Assembly: GCA_000720375.1 (NCBI GenBank)
Contig: JOAA01000004.1
Coordinates: 248,001 to 312,000, forward strand
DNA length: 64,000 nucleotides
Source: Rhodococcus rhodnii
GTDB lineage: Bacteria > Actinomycetota > Actinomycetes > Mycobacteriales > Pseudonocardiaceae
Direction of reading: 5' to 3'
In this document: piece after piece, positions 27,596-36,099 of the stretch
Layout of the letters: each line of letters starts with the position of its first letter
Position numbering within the stretch: position 1 is the first letter of the stretch
The notes under the pieces: generated by a model
Told to the model about the DNA's origin: nothing
What the model saw: only the letters and a program-made list of their open reading frames with translations
The model's database searches: none
Position numbers and translations under genes: made by a program

Positions 27596-28203
27596 TCCGA
27601 CGCCCCGTGTTGATTGGCGCAGCCGCACTGCTCTTGGCCGGGTGCTCCAGCACGCCAGAGCCGGCCCCGACGCCGCCCGCCCCGGCCGCTGAGCCCGCCG
27701 CCGAACCGGTGAAGGCGGAACCCCTGACCCCGCAACGGTTGCAGACCGTGTGGTGGAGCTGGGCGAGTTCGGCCGAGCCCGGCCAGAACCCGGTCGAGGA
27801 TCCCACGGGGCAGTACTGCGGCGACAGCCAGCCGTTCGGCGTCTGGCTGATCGCGGGCACACCTGGCGGAACGGCCGACCGGCACTGCCAGGTCCCGGCC
27901 ACCCTGCCGCTCGCCGGCCCAGCCGCGACCCAGGTGACGACGGATGCCGCCAGCTGCACCAGGTTCCTGACCGCGGCGAAGGGCGAGGCGGTGTTGGACG
28001 GGAAACCGGTGCAGCTGGAGAAGATCGAGCCGACGAAGATCACGTACGACACCGAGCAGGGTGCCAAGGACGGCTACAGCTGCGGCCTCTGGGTCCGGAT
28101 CGACCCGCTGTCGCCGGGGCAGCACACTTTGACGTTGCGCGGCAGCAGCGGGACTTTCAGCAATGAGGCCAACTACGTTCTGACAGTCGTCCGCCTGCCC
28201 TGA
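27592..28203 (+). CDS. Secreted lipoprotein of unknown function
   Basis: A 203-residue lipoprotein: short signal peptide with lipobox LLAGC, a Pro/Ala/Glu-rich linker (about 20-45), and a compact domain with four cysteines (YCGD, RHCQ, SCTRF, YSCGL) and a beta-rich ending (LSPGQHTLTLRG). The four cysteines could form two disulfides outside the cell. I do not recognise a family. Its GTG start overlaps the MocR stop by 4 bp, so it is co-translated with the regulator. Confidence 0.75.
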   Translation: MIRRPVLIGAAALLLAGCSSTPEPAPTPPAPAAEPAAEPVKAEPLTPQRLQTVWWSWASSAEPGQNPVEDPTGQYCGDSQPFGVWLIAGTPGGTADRHCQVPATLPLAGPAATQVTTDAASCTRFLTAAKGEAVLDGKPVQLEKIEPTKITYDTEQGAKDGYSCGLWVRIDPLSPGQHTLTLRGSSGTFSNEANYVLTVVRLP

Positions 28204-28296
28204 CGGTCAGCTTCGGTCGTTTGGGGAACTCCCAGAACTGCCCGAACGGCCTCACCGGCACCACCCAGACAGCCCCCACCACTCCCTGGGGGGCGT

Positions 28297-28317
28297 CCCC
28301 GATCCAGTTTATCGGGG
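28297..28317. terminator. Stem-loop between convergent genes
   Basis: CCCCGAT and ATCGGGG pair around a 7-nt loop, with a longer imperfect extension using the C-rich (28272 onward) and G-rich flanks. It lies between the lipoprotein and the PhzF gene and can serve both. A DnaA-box-like TGTGGATAA follows at 28349-28357 (minus strand reads TTATCCACA). Confidence 0.55.
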
Positions 28318-28389
28318 TGGGGTGGTCGGTGGGAGGTTGTGGAGTTGTTGTGGATAACTGGATTTGCCGATGATCCCTTTGGTGCGTTC

Positions 28390-29226
28390 TCAGATTTCCA
28401 GGGTTCCGCGCGCGACGATCACGGCTGAACCGGCGACTTCGACCTTGTCGATCTGCTCGCCTGAGCCTTCGACTCGGGCGTAAAGCGTTGAGGGGCGGTG
28501 GATTTCGGCGCCTTGGCTGATTTCGATGTCCTGTCCGAAGGGGATGCGGCCGTAGCGCGCGAGGTGTACCGCGAGCGGGCCCGCGGCCGAGCCGGTCGCC
28601 GGATCCTCGTTCACGCCAAGGGATGGACCGAACATCCGGGTTTTCCACTGAAGTCCGGAGCCTGCGAAGCAGTTGACTCCGATGCCGGGCAGTTCCGCCA
28701 GAACAGACATGTCCGGTCGCAGTGCGGCCACGGCATCGGTCGTATCAAGCATCACGTACAGGTGTTGTGGGCCGTTGGTGTAGACGTCAACCGGGAGCAC
28801 CGAGTACCGCACGCCCAACGCGGCCAGCAGTTCCGCCGCGTCCGCGAATTCCTCCCATGTCGGCACCGGTTGGGACATCCGGCCGGACACGATCTTCTCG
28901 CCTTCGCGAGTCAGCGCCACGGGCACGATGCCTTTGCCGGTTTCCAGGCGGATCACGTCACCGGGCATCGTCTGGCCCAGAACGTAGGCCGTGCCCAGGA
29001 TCGGGTGCCCGGCGAAGGGGAGTTCCACCGCGGGCGTGAAGATCCGGACCTTCGCGTCACCGCCCTCGGCCGGCGGCAGCACGAACACCGTCTCCGAGAG
29101 GTTGGTCTCCCGCGCGATCGCCTGCATGTGTTCGGCCGGCACGTCCTGGCCGGCGGTGAACACAGCGACCGGGTTGCCCTTCAGCGGCCGCTCGGTGAAG
29201 ACGTCGGCCACGACATACGGATGCAT
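28390..29226 (-). CDS. PhzF-family isomerase/epimerase
   Basis: A 278-residue PhzF-like protein with two similar halves. The N-terminal signature [18 protein letters not shown], the catalytic Glu in [25 protein letters not shown], and the second-half motif [17 protein letters not shown] are all present. PhzF isomerises a dihydro-anthranilate in phenazine synthesis, but most members belong to other pathways. It is 9 bp downstream of the isochorismate synthase on the same strand, which hints at a role beside chorismate-derived metabolites. No other phenazine gene is present. Confidence 0.88.
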   Translation of the reverse strand: MHPYVVADVFTERPLKGNPVAVFTAGQDVPAEHMQAIARETNLSETVFVLPPAEGGDAKVRIFTPAVELPFAGHPILGTAYVLGQTMPGDVIRLETGKGIVPVALTREGEKIVSGRMSQPVPTWEEFADAAELLAALGVRYSVLPVDVYTNGPQHLYVMLDTTDAVAALRPDMSVLAELPGIGVNCFAGSGLQWKTRMFGPSLGVNEDPATGSAAGPLAVHLARYGRIPFGQDIEISQGAEIHRPSTLYARVEGSGEQIDKVEVAGSAVIVARGTLEI

Positions 29227-29235
29227 AAGCCAAAA

Positions 29236-30351
29236 CTACAGCGTGAGATCAAGTCCCATGCCACGCAACAACGTTTGGAACTTCGCCGATGTCTCGGCCA
29301 GTTCCAGTTCCGGCACCGACGCGTCCACGATGCCCGCGCCCGCGTAGAGCCGTAGTGACTGGTCAGTGACGTCCGCGGACCTGATCGCCACCGCCCATTC
29401 GCCGTCGCCGTTGCTGTCCACCCAGCCGACCGCGCCGGTGTAGAAGCCGCGGTCGAACGATTCGATCTGGGCGATCGCGTCCCGCGCCGCCCTGGTCGGC
29501 GAGCCGCAGACGGCCGGGGTCGGGTGCAGCGCCGCCGCGAGGGTCAACGCCGTCACGTCGCGGTCGATCAGCTCGCCGGTGATCTTGCTGCACAGGTGCC
29601 ACATGCTCGGCGTGCTCACCAGCGACGGCGTGCGCGGCACGTCCATCCGCTTGCAGAACGGCCGCAGGGCTTCGACCTCGGCTTCGACCACCCAGCGGTG
29701 CTCGTCGTGGTCCTTCTTCGACGCCAGCAGCGTCTGGGCGTTGGCGCGGTCCTCGACCGGGTCCTTGCCGCGCGGCTGCGAGCCGGCGAGCGGCCGGGAC
29801 ACGAAACTCATTCCGGTACGGCGGACCAACAGCTCTGGACTGGCGCTGACGAGCGTCACCCCTGGGGTGGGCAATGGCGCCGCGAAGGTGTAACCGTGCG
29901 TGTTCATCGCGGCGAGGCTGGTGAGCATTCGCCGCATGTCGATGGGCTCGTCGAGGTCGATCCGGAGTGTCCGGGCGAGCACGACCTTGCCGACGGTGCC
30001 GTCTTTGAGCAGTGCGAGCGCCTTGCTGACGCCGCGCTCGTACTCCTCGGGCTCAGGTTCGGGCGTGACGCGGTAGCCGGGCAGCGAGACCTGCTGTTTT
30101 CCGTGCTGGATCGGACCTGACCAGGCCACCGAGGTGGGCAGCAGCACGTGCGACTCGCCCGTGTCGTCGTACGGCAGCGCACCGACAGCAATCCCGCCAT
30201 ACTCCGCCAAAGCGTCGCTGACCTGCGCAGACAGGGCGGCCGAGTCCTTCTCGGAGAGGATTTGCCTTGGGTCATCGGCGAGCAACGTGCGGTCCGGGGT
30301 GGCGAAGAAGAAGGCTCCCGGCTGGTACTGGTCGGTCAGTTCCACGTCCAC
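29236..30351 (-). CDS. Isochorismate synthase
   Basis: A 371-residue chorismate-binding enzyme converting chorismate to isochorismate, the entry to menaquinone, salicylate or DHB siderophores. Lys122 in [16 protein letters not shown] matches the water-activating Lys; [33 protein letters not shown] and the C-terminal [12 protein letters not shown] plus YTGAVGW complete the active site. The length fits DhbC/EntC/MenF, not anthranilate synthase. Only PhzF is linked in the operon, with no siderophore genes visible, so a menaquinone or salicylate role is equally likely. Confidence 0.88.
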   Translation of the reverse strand: MDVELTDQYQPGAFFFATPDRTLLADDPRQILSEKDSAALSAQVSDALAEYGGIAVGALPYDDTGESHVLLPTSVAWSGPIQHGKQQVSLPGYRVTPEPEPEEYERGVSKALALLKDGTVGKVVLARTLRIDLDEPIDMRRMLTSLAAMNTHGYTFAAPLPTPGVTLVSASPELLVRRTGMSFVSRPLAGSQPRGKDPVEDRANAQTLLASKKDHDEHRWVVEAEVEALRPFCKRMDVPRTPSLVSTPSMWHLCSKITGELIDRDVTALTLAAALHPTPAVCGSPTRAARDAIAQIESFDRGFYTGAVGWVDSNGDGEWAVAIRSADVTDQSLRLYAGAGIVDASVPELELAETSAKFQTLLRGMGLDLTL

Positions 30352-30407
30352 AACCTCTCATCGTGCCCGCCCACCCTCATGGTGCCCCTCCGGGCACCCC
30401 GGAAACT

Positions 30408-30446
30408 GCTGAAGGTGGCCCTCGTCATGCGAGGACCACCTTCAGC
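30408..30446 (-). terminator. Strong stem-loop after the mIHF gene
   Basis: GCTGAAGGTGG pairs with CCACCTTCAGC, extended by an inner CCTCG/CGAGG stem with a 5-nt loop. It lies 34 bp beyond the mIHF stop and before the isochorismate synthase start. Confidence 0.75.
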
Positions 30447-30479
30447 ACATCCTTCAGCCCCTCCGGCTAGGGGCCGGTC

Positions 30480-30791
30480 TCACTTGAGGGCGTCGATCAG
30501 CGCGCCGCGCTGACGCTCGCCGAGACCCGCGGCACGACGCTCGGCGTCGATACCAGCCTTCTCGAGCAGCGAGGCGACCTTGACCGCACCAAGACCGGGC
30601 ACGGCCATCAGCAGCTGCTTGACCTTGGTCTTTCCGATGGTCTTGTCTTCCTTGGCCTTGGCCAGCACCTTGTCGATGGTGGTCTTGCCGGCCTTGATCG
30701 AAGCAAGCAGCTCGGAGCGCGCCTTGCGTGCCTCGGCTGCCTTGGCCAACGCCTCAGCGCGCTGCTCGGGAGTCAACGTAGGCAGAGCCAA
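30480..30791 (-). CDS. mihF: Integration host factor, actinobacterial type (mIHF)
   Basis: A 103-residue nucleoid protein. The sequence ALPTLTPEQRAEALAKAAEARK opens the family, the middle holds KTIGKTKVKQLLMAVPGLG, and VASLLEKAGIDAERRAAGLG is the helix-two-turn-helix DNA-binding end. mIHF is essential in mycobacteria and binds without base specificity, bending DNA and supporting phage integration. It is monocistronic and ends in a strong hairpin. Confidence 0.95.
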   Translation of the reverse strand: MALPTLTPEQRAEALAKAAEARKARSELLASIKAGKTTIDKVLAKAKEDKTIGKTKVKQLLMAVPGLGAVKVASLLEKAGIDAERRAAGLGERQRGALIDALK

Positions 30792-31212
30792 CGTGCTGTT
30801 CCTTCCTATGTCGAGGTCTGGTGTCGCCGGGTGCGATTTCCACCGCCCTTTTTCGGGCCTGATCGCGCCTCACGACGCGACCAGTAAACGACACCTACCT
30901 GCGGAACATACCCCCGACACGCGGGACTTTCCGCTGAACAACCCCGCACCGACCAGGCACAACCCTCCGTAATTCACCCTCAAGGGCGGTTTCTCGACAC
31001 GTCCGAGGTGACTATCCGGAGAGACTCCCCGGCCGGATTCGGCCATATTTTTGGGCCTCTTGCTGGGGATGTTCGAAATTCCGGGAACTACCGCACGTGA
31101 GACTTAGTCGCAACCTGTGATCGTGATCCGGGCCTCACCGCGCAGCGCTAAGGACCATCTACTGTGCAGTCAGGTGCACGATGCGGTGACGCAGGACACA
31201 GCGGGAGAGCCC
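30792..31212. promoter_or_regulatory. 420-bp divergent promoter region (mIHF / acyl-CoA ligase)
   Basis: No convincing gene on either strand. The mIHF side is rich in C and short pyrimidine runs, with a purine-rich ribosome site on the minus strand just before 30791. The ligase side ends in the site GCGGGAGAG. The length suggests regulatory sites for both genes, but I cannot name an operator. Confidence 0.5.
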
Positions 31213-32850
31213 ATGTTGAGCACGATGCAGGACACCCCTCTCACGATCGGGCGGATCGTCCGCCACGGAACTGGCATGTACTCGTCCAGTGAGGTGGTCA
31301 CCTGGACCGGGACGGAGGCAAGGCGCGAGCAATACGGGCAAACCGGCCGGAAGGCGGCGCAGCTCGCGCACGCGCTGCGGAGCCTCGGCGTCACCGGCGA
31401 CCAGCGCGTGGGCACATTCATGTGGAACAACGCTGAGCACCTGCAGGCCTACCTGGCCGTGCCTGCGATGGGCGCGGTGCTGCACACGCTCAACCTGCGA
31501 CTGTTCCCCGAGCAGCTGACGTACATCACCAACCACGCGGCCGATCACGTGGTGATCGTCGACGCGTCCATCGCGCCGCTGTTCGCCCGCGTGCTGCCCA
31601 CGTTCAGCACCGTCAAGCACGTCGTCGTCGCCAACGGCCCGGTCGAGGCGCTGGAGGCGCCCGCGGGCATCGAAGTGCACTCGTACGACGAACTGCTGGC
31701 GGCGCAGCCAGACTCGTATGACTGGCCAGAAGTCGACGAACGACAAGCGGCCGCGATGTGCTACACGTCCGGCACGACCGGCAACCCGAAGGGCGTCGTC
31801 TACTCGCACCGCTCGATCTACCTGCACTCGATGCAGGTATGCATGTCCGACAGCATGGCCATCTCGGGCGCGGACAAGGCTTTGGTGATCGTGCCGCAGT
31901 TCCACGCCATGTCGTGGGGCCTGCCGTACGCGTCGATGATGGTCGGCGCCTCGATGCTGATGCCCGACCGGTTCCTGCAGCCGGAGCCGTTGGCCGCGAT
32001 GATCGCCGCGGAGAAGCCGACTTTCGCCGGTGCGGTTCCGACCATCTGGCAAGGGTTGCTGGCACACCTCGAAGCCAATCCCGTTGACATGTCTTCGTTG
32101 CGTGACGTCATCGTCGGCGGCTCGGCGTGCCCGCCTGCGTTGATGCACGCGTTCCAGGAGCGTTACGGCATCCACATCACACACGCCTGGGGCATGACCG
32201 AAACGTCGCCGCTCGGCAGCGTCGCGCGGCCGCCAGCGGGCGTGACAGGCGATGCCGAGTGGGCGTACCGGTACACGCAGGGCCGCCCGCCCGCGTCGGT
32301 GAGCGCCCGCCTGATCGACGACGACGGCAACGAAGTGCCATGGGATGGTGAAAGCGTTGGCGAGCTTGAGGTTCGCGGCCCGTGGATCGCCGCGGCGTAC
32401 TACCGCCAGGACGAAGACGGCGAGGGCGCCGAGAAGTTCCGCGACGGCTGGCTGCGCACCGGCGACGTCGGCGCGTTCACGCCGGACGGCTTCCTGAAGC
32501 TGACCGACCGGTCCAAGGACGTGATCAAGTCCGGTGGCGAGTGGATTTCCTCGGTGGAGCTGGAAAACCAGGTGATGGCCCATCCCGCGGTGGCCGAGGC
32601 GGCCGTGGTCGGCATCCCGGACGAGAAGTGGGACGAGCGTCCGCTGGTCGCGATCGTGTTGCGGGAAGGGCAAAGCGTCGAGCCCGGGGAGATGCGCGAG
32701 TTCCTGGAAGGCCGGGTCGCGCATTGGCAGGTGCCGGAGAACTTCACGTACATCGACGAAGTCCCGAAGACCAGCGTCGGCAAGTTCGACAAGAAGCGGA
32801 TCCGCGCGGCCTACGCCGAGGGCAAACTCGACGTCACACACCTGACCTGA
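31213..32850 (+). CDS. Medium/long-chain acyl-CoA ligase
   Basis: A 545-residue ANL enzyme. CYTSGTTGNPKGVVYSHR lies at about 183-200, GWGMTETSPLGS-like AWGMTETSPLG near 330, LTDRSKDVIKSGGEWISSVELEN at the hinge, and the catalytic Lys in TSVGKFDKKRIR near the end. The family forms acyl-CoA from fatty acids. ATG 31213 follows GCGGGAGAG; a GTG or ATG upstream lacks the family sequence. The gene stands alone and ends next to a repeat-borne hairpin at 32871. Confidence 0.9.
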   Translation: MLSTMQDTPLTIGRIVRHGTGMYSSSEVVTWTGTEARREQYGQTGRKAAQLAHALRSLGVTGDQRVGTFMWNNAEHLQAYLAVPAMGAVLHTLNLRLFPEQLTYITNHAADHVVIVDASIAPLFARVLPTFSTVKHVVVANGPVEALEAPAGIEVHSYDELLAAQPDSYDWPEVDERQAAAMCYTSGTTGNPKGVVYSHRSIYLHSMQVCMSDSMAISGADKALVIVPQFHAMSWGLPYASMMVGASMLMPDRFLQPEPLAAMIAAEKPTFAGAVPTIWQGLLAHLEANPVDMSSLRDVIVGGSACPPALMHAFQERYGIHITHAWGMTETSPLGSVARPPAGVTGDAEWAYRYTQGRPPASVSARLIDDDGNEVPWDGESVGELEVRGPWIAAAYYRQDEDGEGAEKFRDGWLRTGDVGAFTPDGFLKLTDRSKDVIKSGGEWISSVELENQVMAHPAVAEAAVVGIPDEKWDERPLVAIVLREGQSVEPGEMREFLEGRVAHWQVPENFTYIDEVPKTSVGKFDKKRIRAAYAEGKLDVTHLT

Positions 32851-32870
32851 CCCGTCCACAGTAGAGCAAC

Positions 32871-32949
32871 GGGCTCCCCCGGTGACGCCGACGACAAATC
32901 CCGCCATCCAGGGGAGCCCCTGATTTCACGTTACTCCAGGGGTACGACA
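32871..32949 (+). repeat. Dispersed repeat copy A with terminator-like hairpin
   Basis: GGGCTCCCC (32871 on) and GGGGAGCCC (32911-32919) pair as a hairpin 20 bp past the acyl-CoA ligase stop. It is followed by CCTGATTTCACGTTAC and CAGGGGTACGACA. The same block, with variation, recurs at 33021, 38891, 53362 and 62479. Confidence 0.85.
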
Positions 32950-33020
32950 ATCCACGGGTTTCCGCTGGTCATGACCCTCGATCGAGGCGATGGCGCACTG
33001 CCCGACCGGTTCGGGCCGCG

Positions 33021-33089
33021 CGCCATCGCAACAACAATTCCCTTGGGGGAACCCCTGATTTTCACGTTACCGCAGGGGGTACGACAGTT
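33021..33089 (+). repeat. Dispersed repeat copy B
   Basis: CGCCATCGCAACAACAATTC, then GGGGGAACCCCTGATTTTCA and CGTTACCGCAGGGGGTACGA. It nearly repeats copy A's second half and is almost identical to the reverse complement of copy C at 38891-38957. Confidence 0.85.
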
Positions 33090-33090
33090 T

Positions 33091-33247
33091 CGGCTACGCG
33101 ACCACGAAGCCCCTGGTCCGCAGGGTTTCACAGTTCCGTGGCCACGAAGCGGCGCCGGTCCGGGGCTACGCGGCCACGGGGCCGGCCCGTCGCAGCTACG
33201 AAGCCGGCCGGTCCGCGGCTACGCGGCCGTGAAGCCGCCACCGGTCT
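33091..33247. repeat. Degenerate GC-rich tandem block
   Basis: Variants of GGCTACGCGGCCACGAAGCC recur about five times at irregular 20-40 bp spacing. The last units run into the 3' end of the convergent secreted-protein gene and encode its GGGFTAA end. The remainder of 32950-33020 shows only low-complexity DNA. Confidence 0.6.
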
Positions 33248-33659
33248 CCGCGGCGCCCTTCGGCTTCACGGTGACCTGCTGCTGCGGTTTCCCTTCCGGA
33301 GCAACGACTTTCAGCGACTTCTTGAGCACCGAGTCGTAGCACTTGTACGAGATCGTGTACGTGCCCGGCTTGGTGTTCTTCTTCACCGTCGCGGACACCT
33401 CGTACACGCTGCTTTCCTTGGCCTTCAACGCTCCCAGCTCGAGCACGGGCGCACTGACCTTGCCCAGGTCCTCCTTCTGGCCGACGCACAGCAGCGTGAC
33501 CGTCACCTTCTGGCCCGGCTTGGCCGTGCCGGGACGGACGTCGACGAACGCGTCGCCGCCGTCCGGCTGCTGGGGCTGAGCCGCATTTGCCAGCGGCGCG
33601 GCGACGGCTCCGATGCCGACCGCGATCGCGGCAGCACTGACCAACCTACGCATAGACAT
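33219..33659 (-). CDS. Secreted beta-rich protein, unknown
   Basis: A 146-residue exported protein: signal peptide (RRLVSAAAIAVGIGAVAAPLANA), then a domain with FVDVRPGTAKPGQKVTVTLLC and TKPGTYTISYKCYDSVLKKSL, whose two cysteines probably pair. Its tail PKGAAETGGGFTAA resembles the LPxTG-like PKGAxxTGGG ends seen in actinobacterial secreted proteins but lacks a sorting helix. I do not recognise a family. ATG 33659 is chosen because the signal peptide starts there. Confidence 0.7.
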   Translation of the reverse strand: MSMRRLVSAAAIAVGIGAVAAPLANAAQPQQPDGGDAFVDVRPGTAKPGQKVTVTLLCVGQKEDLGKVSAPVLELGALKAKESSVYEVSATVKKNTKPGTYTISYKCYDSVLKKSLKVVAPEGKPQQQVTVKPKGAAETGGGFTAA

Positions 33660-33768
33660 GGTTATCCCCTGTTGACAATCGTTTCGTTTGTCGGGGTGCC
33701 CCAGCTCAACCCGCACCCATAAAGGCGCGCGGACCCCATGCGAGGTTGATCGGGTTATCAATCCGAGA

Positions 33769-33987
33769 TCAAGCGATGCTGGCGGCCGGCCGTGCGTTCT
33801 GGGCGGCGTCGGTGAGTGTGCTGCCGTAACCATCGATGAATCCTGTGCCCGAACACCAAAGCGTGACTACGTCGCCACCGGACACTTTCGACGAAGACCT
33901 GGCGTCGCAACTGGCAGCCGTCTCGGTCCCTGCGGGAATCACGATCATGCCGAGGATCAATAACGCAGCGGCGAGCGCACGTTTCAC
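33769..33987 (-). CDS. Small secreted protein (72 aa), unknown
   Basis: A 72-residue protein that begins MKRALAAALLILGMIVIPAG, a clear signal peptide, and has a 45-residue mature part with two cysteines (SCDARSSS, TLWCSGTGF). GTG 33987 has GGGAG 7 nt upstream, which supports it. It is on the same strand as, and about 110 bp from, the larger secreted protein. The family is unknown; its short length makes this call moderate. Confidence 0.5.
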   Translation of the reverse strand: MKRALAAALLILGMIVIPAGTETAASCDARSSSKVSGGDVVTLWCSGTGFIDGYGSTLTDAAQNARPAASIA

Positions 33988-34134
33988 GGTGTCTCCCGTC
34001 GTTCATTGGTGAGCACCGCACACTTTCCCAATACCGCAGGGAACCGGTGACGGGACAAGTGCCGCCGCGACGAGGACGGCGGCCCTCGTGAGCAGGCGAG
34101 GGGGGAGGCACCGGCTCAGGAGGGCCGCCTGGCT

Positions 34135-35367
34135 TCAGGGAGTGATGATGTACGCGATTCCGCCGGGGCCACTGGCGACCGAGCCGTCCGCGCGGTACCG
34201 CTTGGTGCGCTGCCAGATGTTCTCGAACTGGGCGCGCTTGTAGACGTTACGCACTCCTTCGTTGGTGGACGACGCCGGGTCGTTGGCGATGACGTCACCG
34301 TCCTTCGTGAAGCCGATCACCACCATGATGTGGCCGGCGGTGCCGTAGCCCGCGCCGTCCAGTTCCGAGGCAAGGAAGGATTGCGAGGTGATCACAGGTA
34401 TGCCGCGCTTGATGTATCGCTCAAGGTCGGCGAGCGAGCGCAGTCGTGTCACATACGCCTTCAGGCCATACGTTGCGGCATAAGCGGTGTTGAAGGGCCA
34501 GTTGCCGGTGCCGTCGTAGTCGCTGTCATAGGTGAATCTCGCCGCGTGGTCGACAGCCGGGTCCGGATAGGACGGATCGACCCATGCCAGGTCCTCTTTG
34601 GATGGGCGCTTTCCCCAATATTCCACGACCATCTGGGTCGAGGCCGGGCTGCACCAGGCTTCGCCGCCTCCGCCGTACTCCGGATAGTGTCCGATGTGGA
34701 TGTTCTGGGAGTACCTCGGCACCTTCAGCTCCGTGCCCCATGCGCCCGAGTTAGGGCTCGTCGGAACACTGAAGCGATCGGGAATCGCGGACGTCATCGC
34801 GCCCGCCATGGTCAGCGTCGGCGATTCGCCGCTGCCGACCGCGCGATACAGCGTCACGCGTAGCTGATACGCGCGCAGCGTGGACTTCGCGACGAACGTG
34901 TCGACGTCGATGTAGCCGTGCTCGTCGGATTGCTGCGGCAGACTCGCGCGACGGATGTCGGTGTCGGGCAACGCCCAGCGCCCCATGCCGTACCAGATCG
35001 TTTCGGCGCCAGATGATGTCCGACCGCGCATGTCGACGCGCAGCCACGTGCCCTTGGGAGTGGTCGCGTTCCACGAGGCCACGAGCTGCGTCGCGTCGAA
35101 ACCATGACGGTAGAACGGCGACGTCCATGTGCCGTACTCGTATGTCCTGGTGCCCATGCCCGGCTCGGTGTGCTCGATCGTGCCTGCTGGGCGGCCGATT
35201 CGCAGGCCGCGCAAGGTCGGGACGAGGCCGTCGCGCTGGCCCGCGTAGAAGAAGTCGTGCTTCTGCCACGAGTGGAAGTCCACCGGCGCTTGCGGTTCGG
35301 CGGCGGCCGCGGGAAGGACAGGTAACACCATCAGGGTCGCGATGGTCAGCAGGGTTAAGCGGGTCAT
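34135..35367 (-). CDS. Secreted C39-like cysteine peptidase
   Basis: A 410-residue exported protein. A signal peptide (TRLTLLTIATLMVLPVLPAAAA) precedes an N-terminal beta-sandwich-like region (about 25-210). A papain-fold C39-like domain follows with Cys239 in GGEAWCSPASTQM, His346 in TAGHIMVVIGF and Asp363 in IANDPAS, the expected triad order. Relatives (peptidase_C39_2) are extracellular and of unknown substrate. ATG 35367 fits the signal peptide. It is on the same strand as PadR. Confidence 0.85.
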   Translation of the reverse strand: MTRLTLLTIATLMVLPVLPAAAAEPQAPVDFHSWQKHDFFYAGQRDGLVPTLRGLRIGRPAGTIEHTEPGMGTRTYEYGTWTSPFYRHGFDATQLVASWNATTPKGTWLRVDMRGRTSSGAETIWYGMGRWALPDTDIRRASLPQQSDEHGYIDVDTFVAKSTLRAYQLRVTLYRAVGSGESPTLTMAGAMTSAIPDRFSVPTSPNSGAWGTELKVPRYSQNIHIGHYPEYGGGGEAWCSPASTQMVVEYWGKRPSKEDLAWVDPSYPDPAVDHAARFTYDSDYDGTGNWPFNTAYAATYGLKAYVTRLRSLADLERYIKRGIPVITSQSFLASELDGAGYGTAGHIMVVIGFTKDGDVIANDPASSTNEGVRNVYKRAQFENIWQRTKRYRADGSVASGPGGIAYIITP

Positions 35368-35432
35368 GGCGTCGTCTCCCTCAACTACGTGGGAGATATT
35401 TTCACCATTGTCGTAGATCATGTAAACCGCTG

Positions 35433-36068
35433 TCAGGGTGGATCGCGGTCCAGCTCGTCCATGAAGTCCTTCCAGAACTTCTCCACCGTGCGCTCGTAGC
35501 GCATTCCCAGCTCAAGGGTCTTGAGCTGCCAGCGGTCGGCGAGTGACTCGATTTCGGCACGCTGGCGCAGGTAGCCGTCAGCGCGGTCGCGGTGTGACTG
35601 GTAGCGGTCCCTGGCGAGGTTGCGGATGTCGTCGGGCCGCGCGCCGGTTCCGAAGAACAGCTTGAGCAGACCGGTGTCCCTGACCTCGGTCTGCTCGAGG
35701 GTCGGCTCGGCCAGCCACTCGGCCAGCGCTCTGCGGCCCTCCTCGGTGATCGCGTACGTTCGTTTCCGCCTGCCCCCCTCCTCGATGGTCTGCGTGACAA
35801 GCCCGGCGGCGACCAGCCGGGCCGGCTCGTCGTACAGCTGCGAATGGGCGAACGCCCAGAAGTTCCCCACCGACTGCCCGACCCGCTGCTTGAGCTGATA
35901 GCTCGTTGCCGGACCGTACGTGAGCATGCCGAGCACCACATACGAGGTCGCGTTGAGCTTGCGCGACCGGCCGGCGGTCGGCTCGACAGGTTCAGCGGGC
36001 AGCGGAGTCACCTCCTGGGGAGCGTCGCCTGAGACGATAGCGATCACGCAGCCGTTGTGCGCTCCCAT
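35433..36068 (-). CDS. PadR-family transcriptional regulator
   Basis: A PadR-like regulator with the winged helix in TSYVVLGMLTYGPATSYQLK, GRRKRTYAITEEGRRALAEW, and a C-terminal helical region used for dimerisation (GMRYERTVEKFWKDFMDELD). PadR proteins repress drug efflux or stress genes in response to phenolics or drugs. The start is unsure: ATG 36068, or a GTG just downstream at codon 8. It lies 31 bp beyond the metallophosphoesterase stop on the same strand. Confidence 0.78.
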   Translation of the reverse strand: MGAHNGCVIAIVSGDAPQEVTPLPAEPVEPTAGRSRKLNATSYVVLGMLTYGPATSYQLKQRVGQSVGNFWAFAHSQLYDEPARLVAAGLVTQTIEEGGRRKRTYAITEEGRRALAEWLAEPTLEQTEVRDTGLLKLFFGTGARPDDIRNLARDRYQSHRDRADGYLRQRAEIESLADRWQLKTLELGMRYERTVEKFWKDFMDELDRDPP

Positions 36069-36099
36069 ATGCCAACACAGTCGAGCCGAATCCGCCCAG

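Noticed and set aside
28390..30351. Phenazine or siderophore biosynthetic cluster
   Set aside because: Only PhzF and isochorismate synthase are present; no PhzA-G, NRPS, DHB dehydrogenase or transport genes surround them.
31159..32907. 582-residue frame antisense to the acyl-CoA ligase
   Set aside because: Same reasoning: no ribosome site, no motif, and mirror-frame amino-acid bias.
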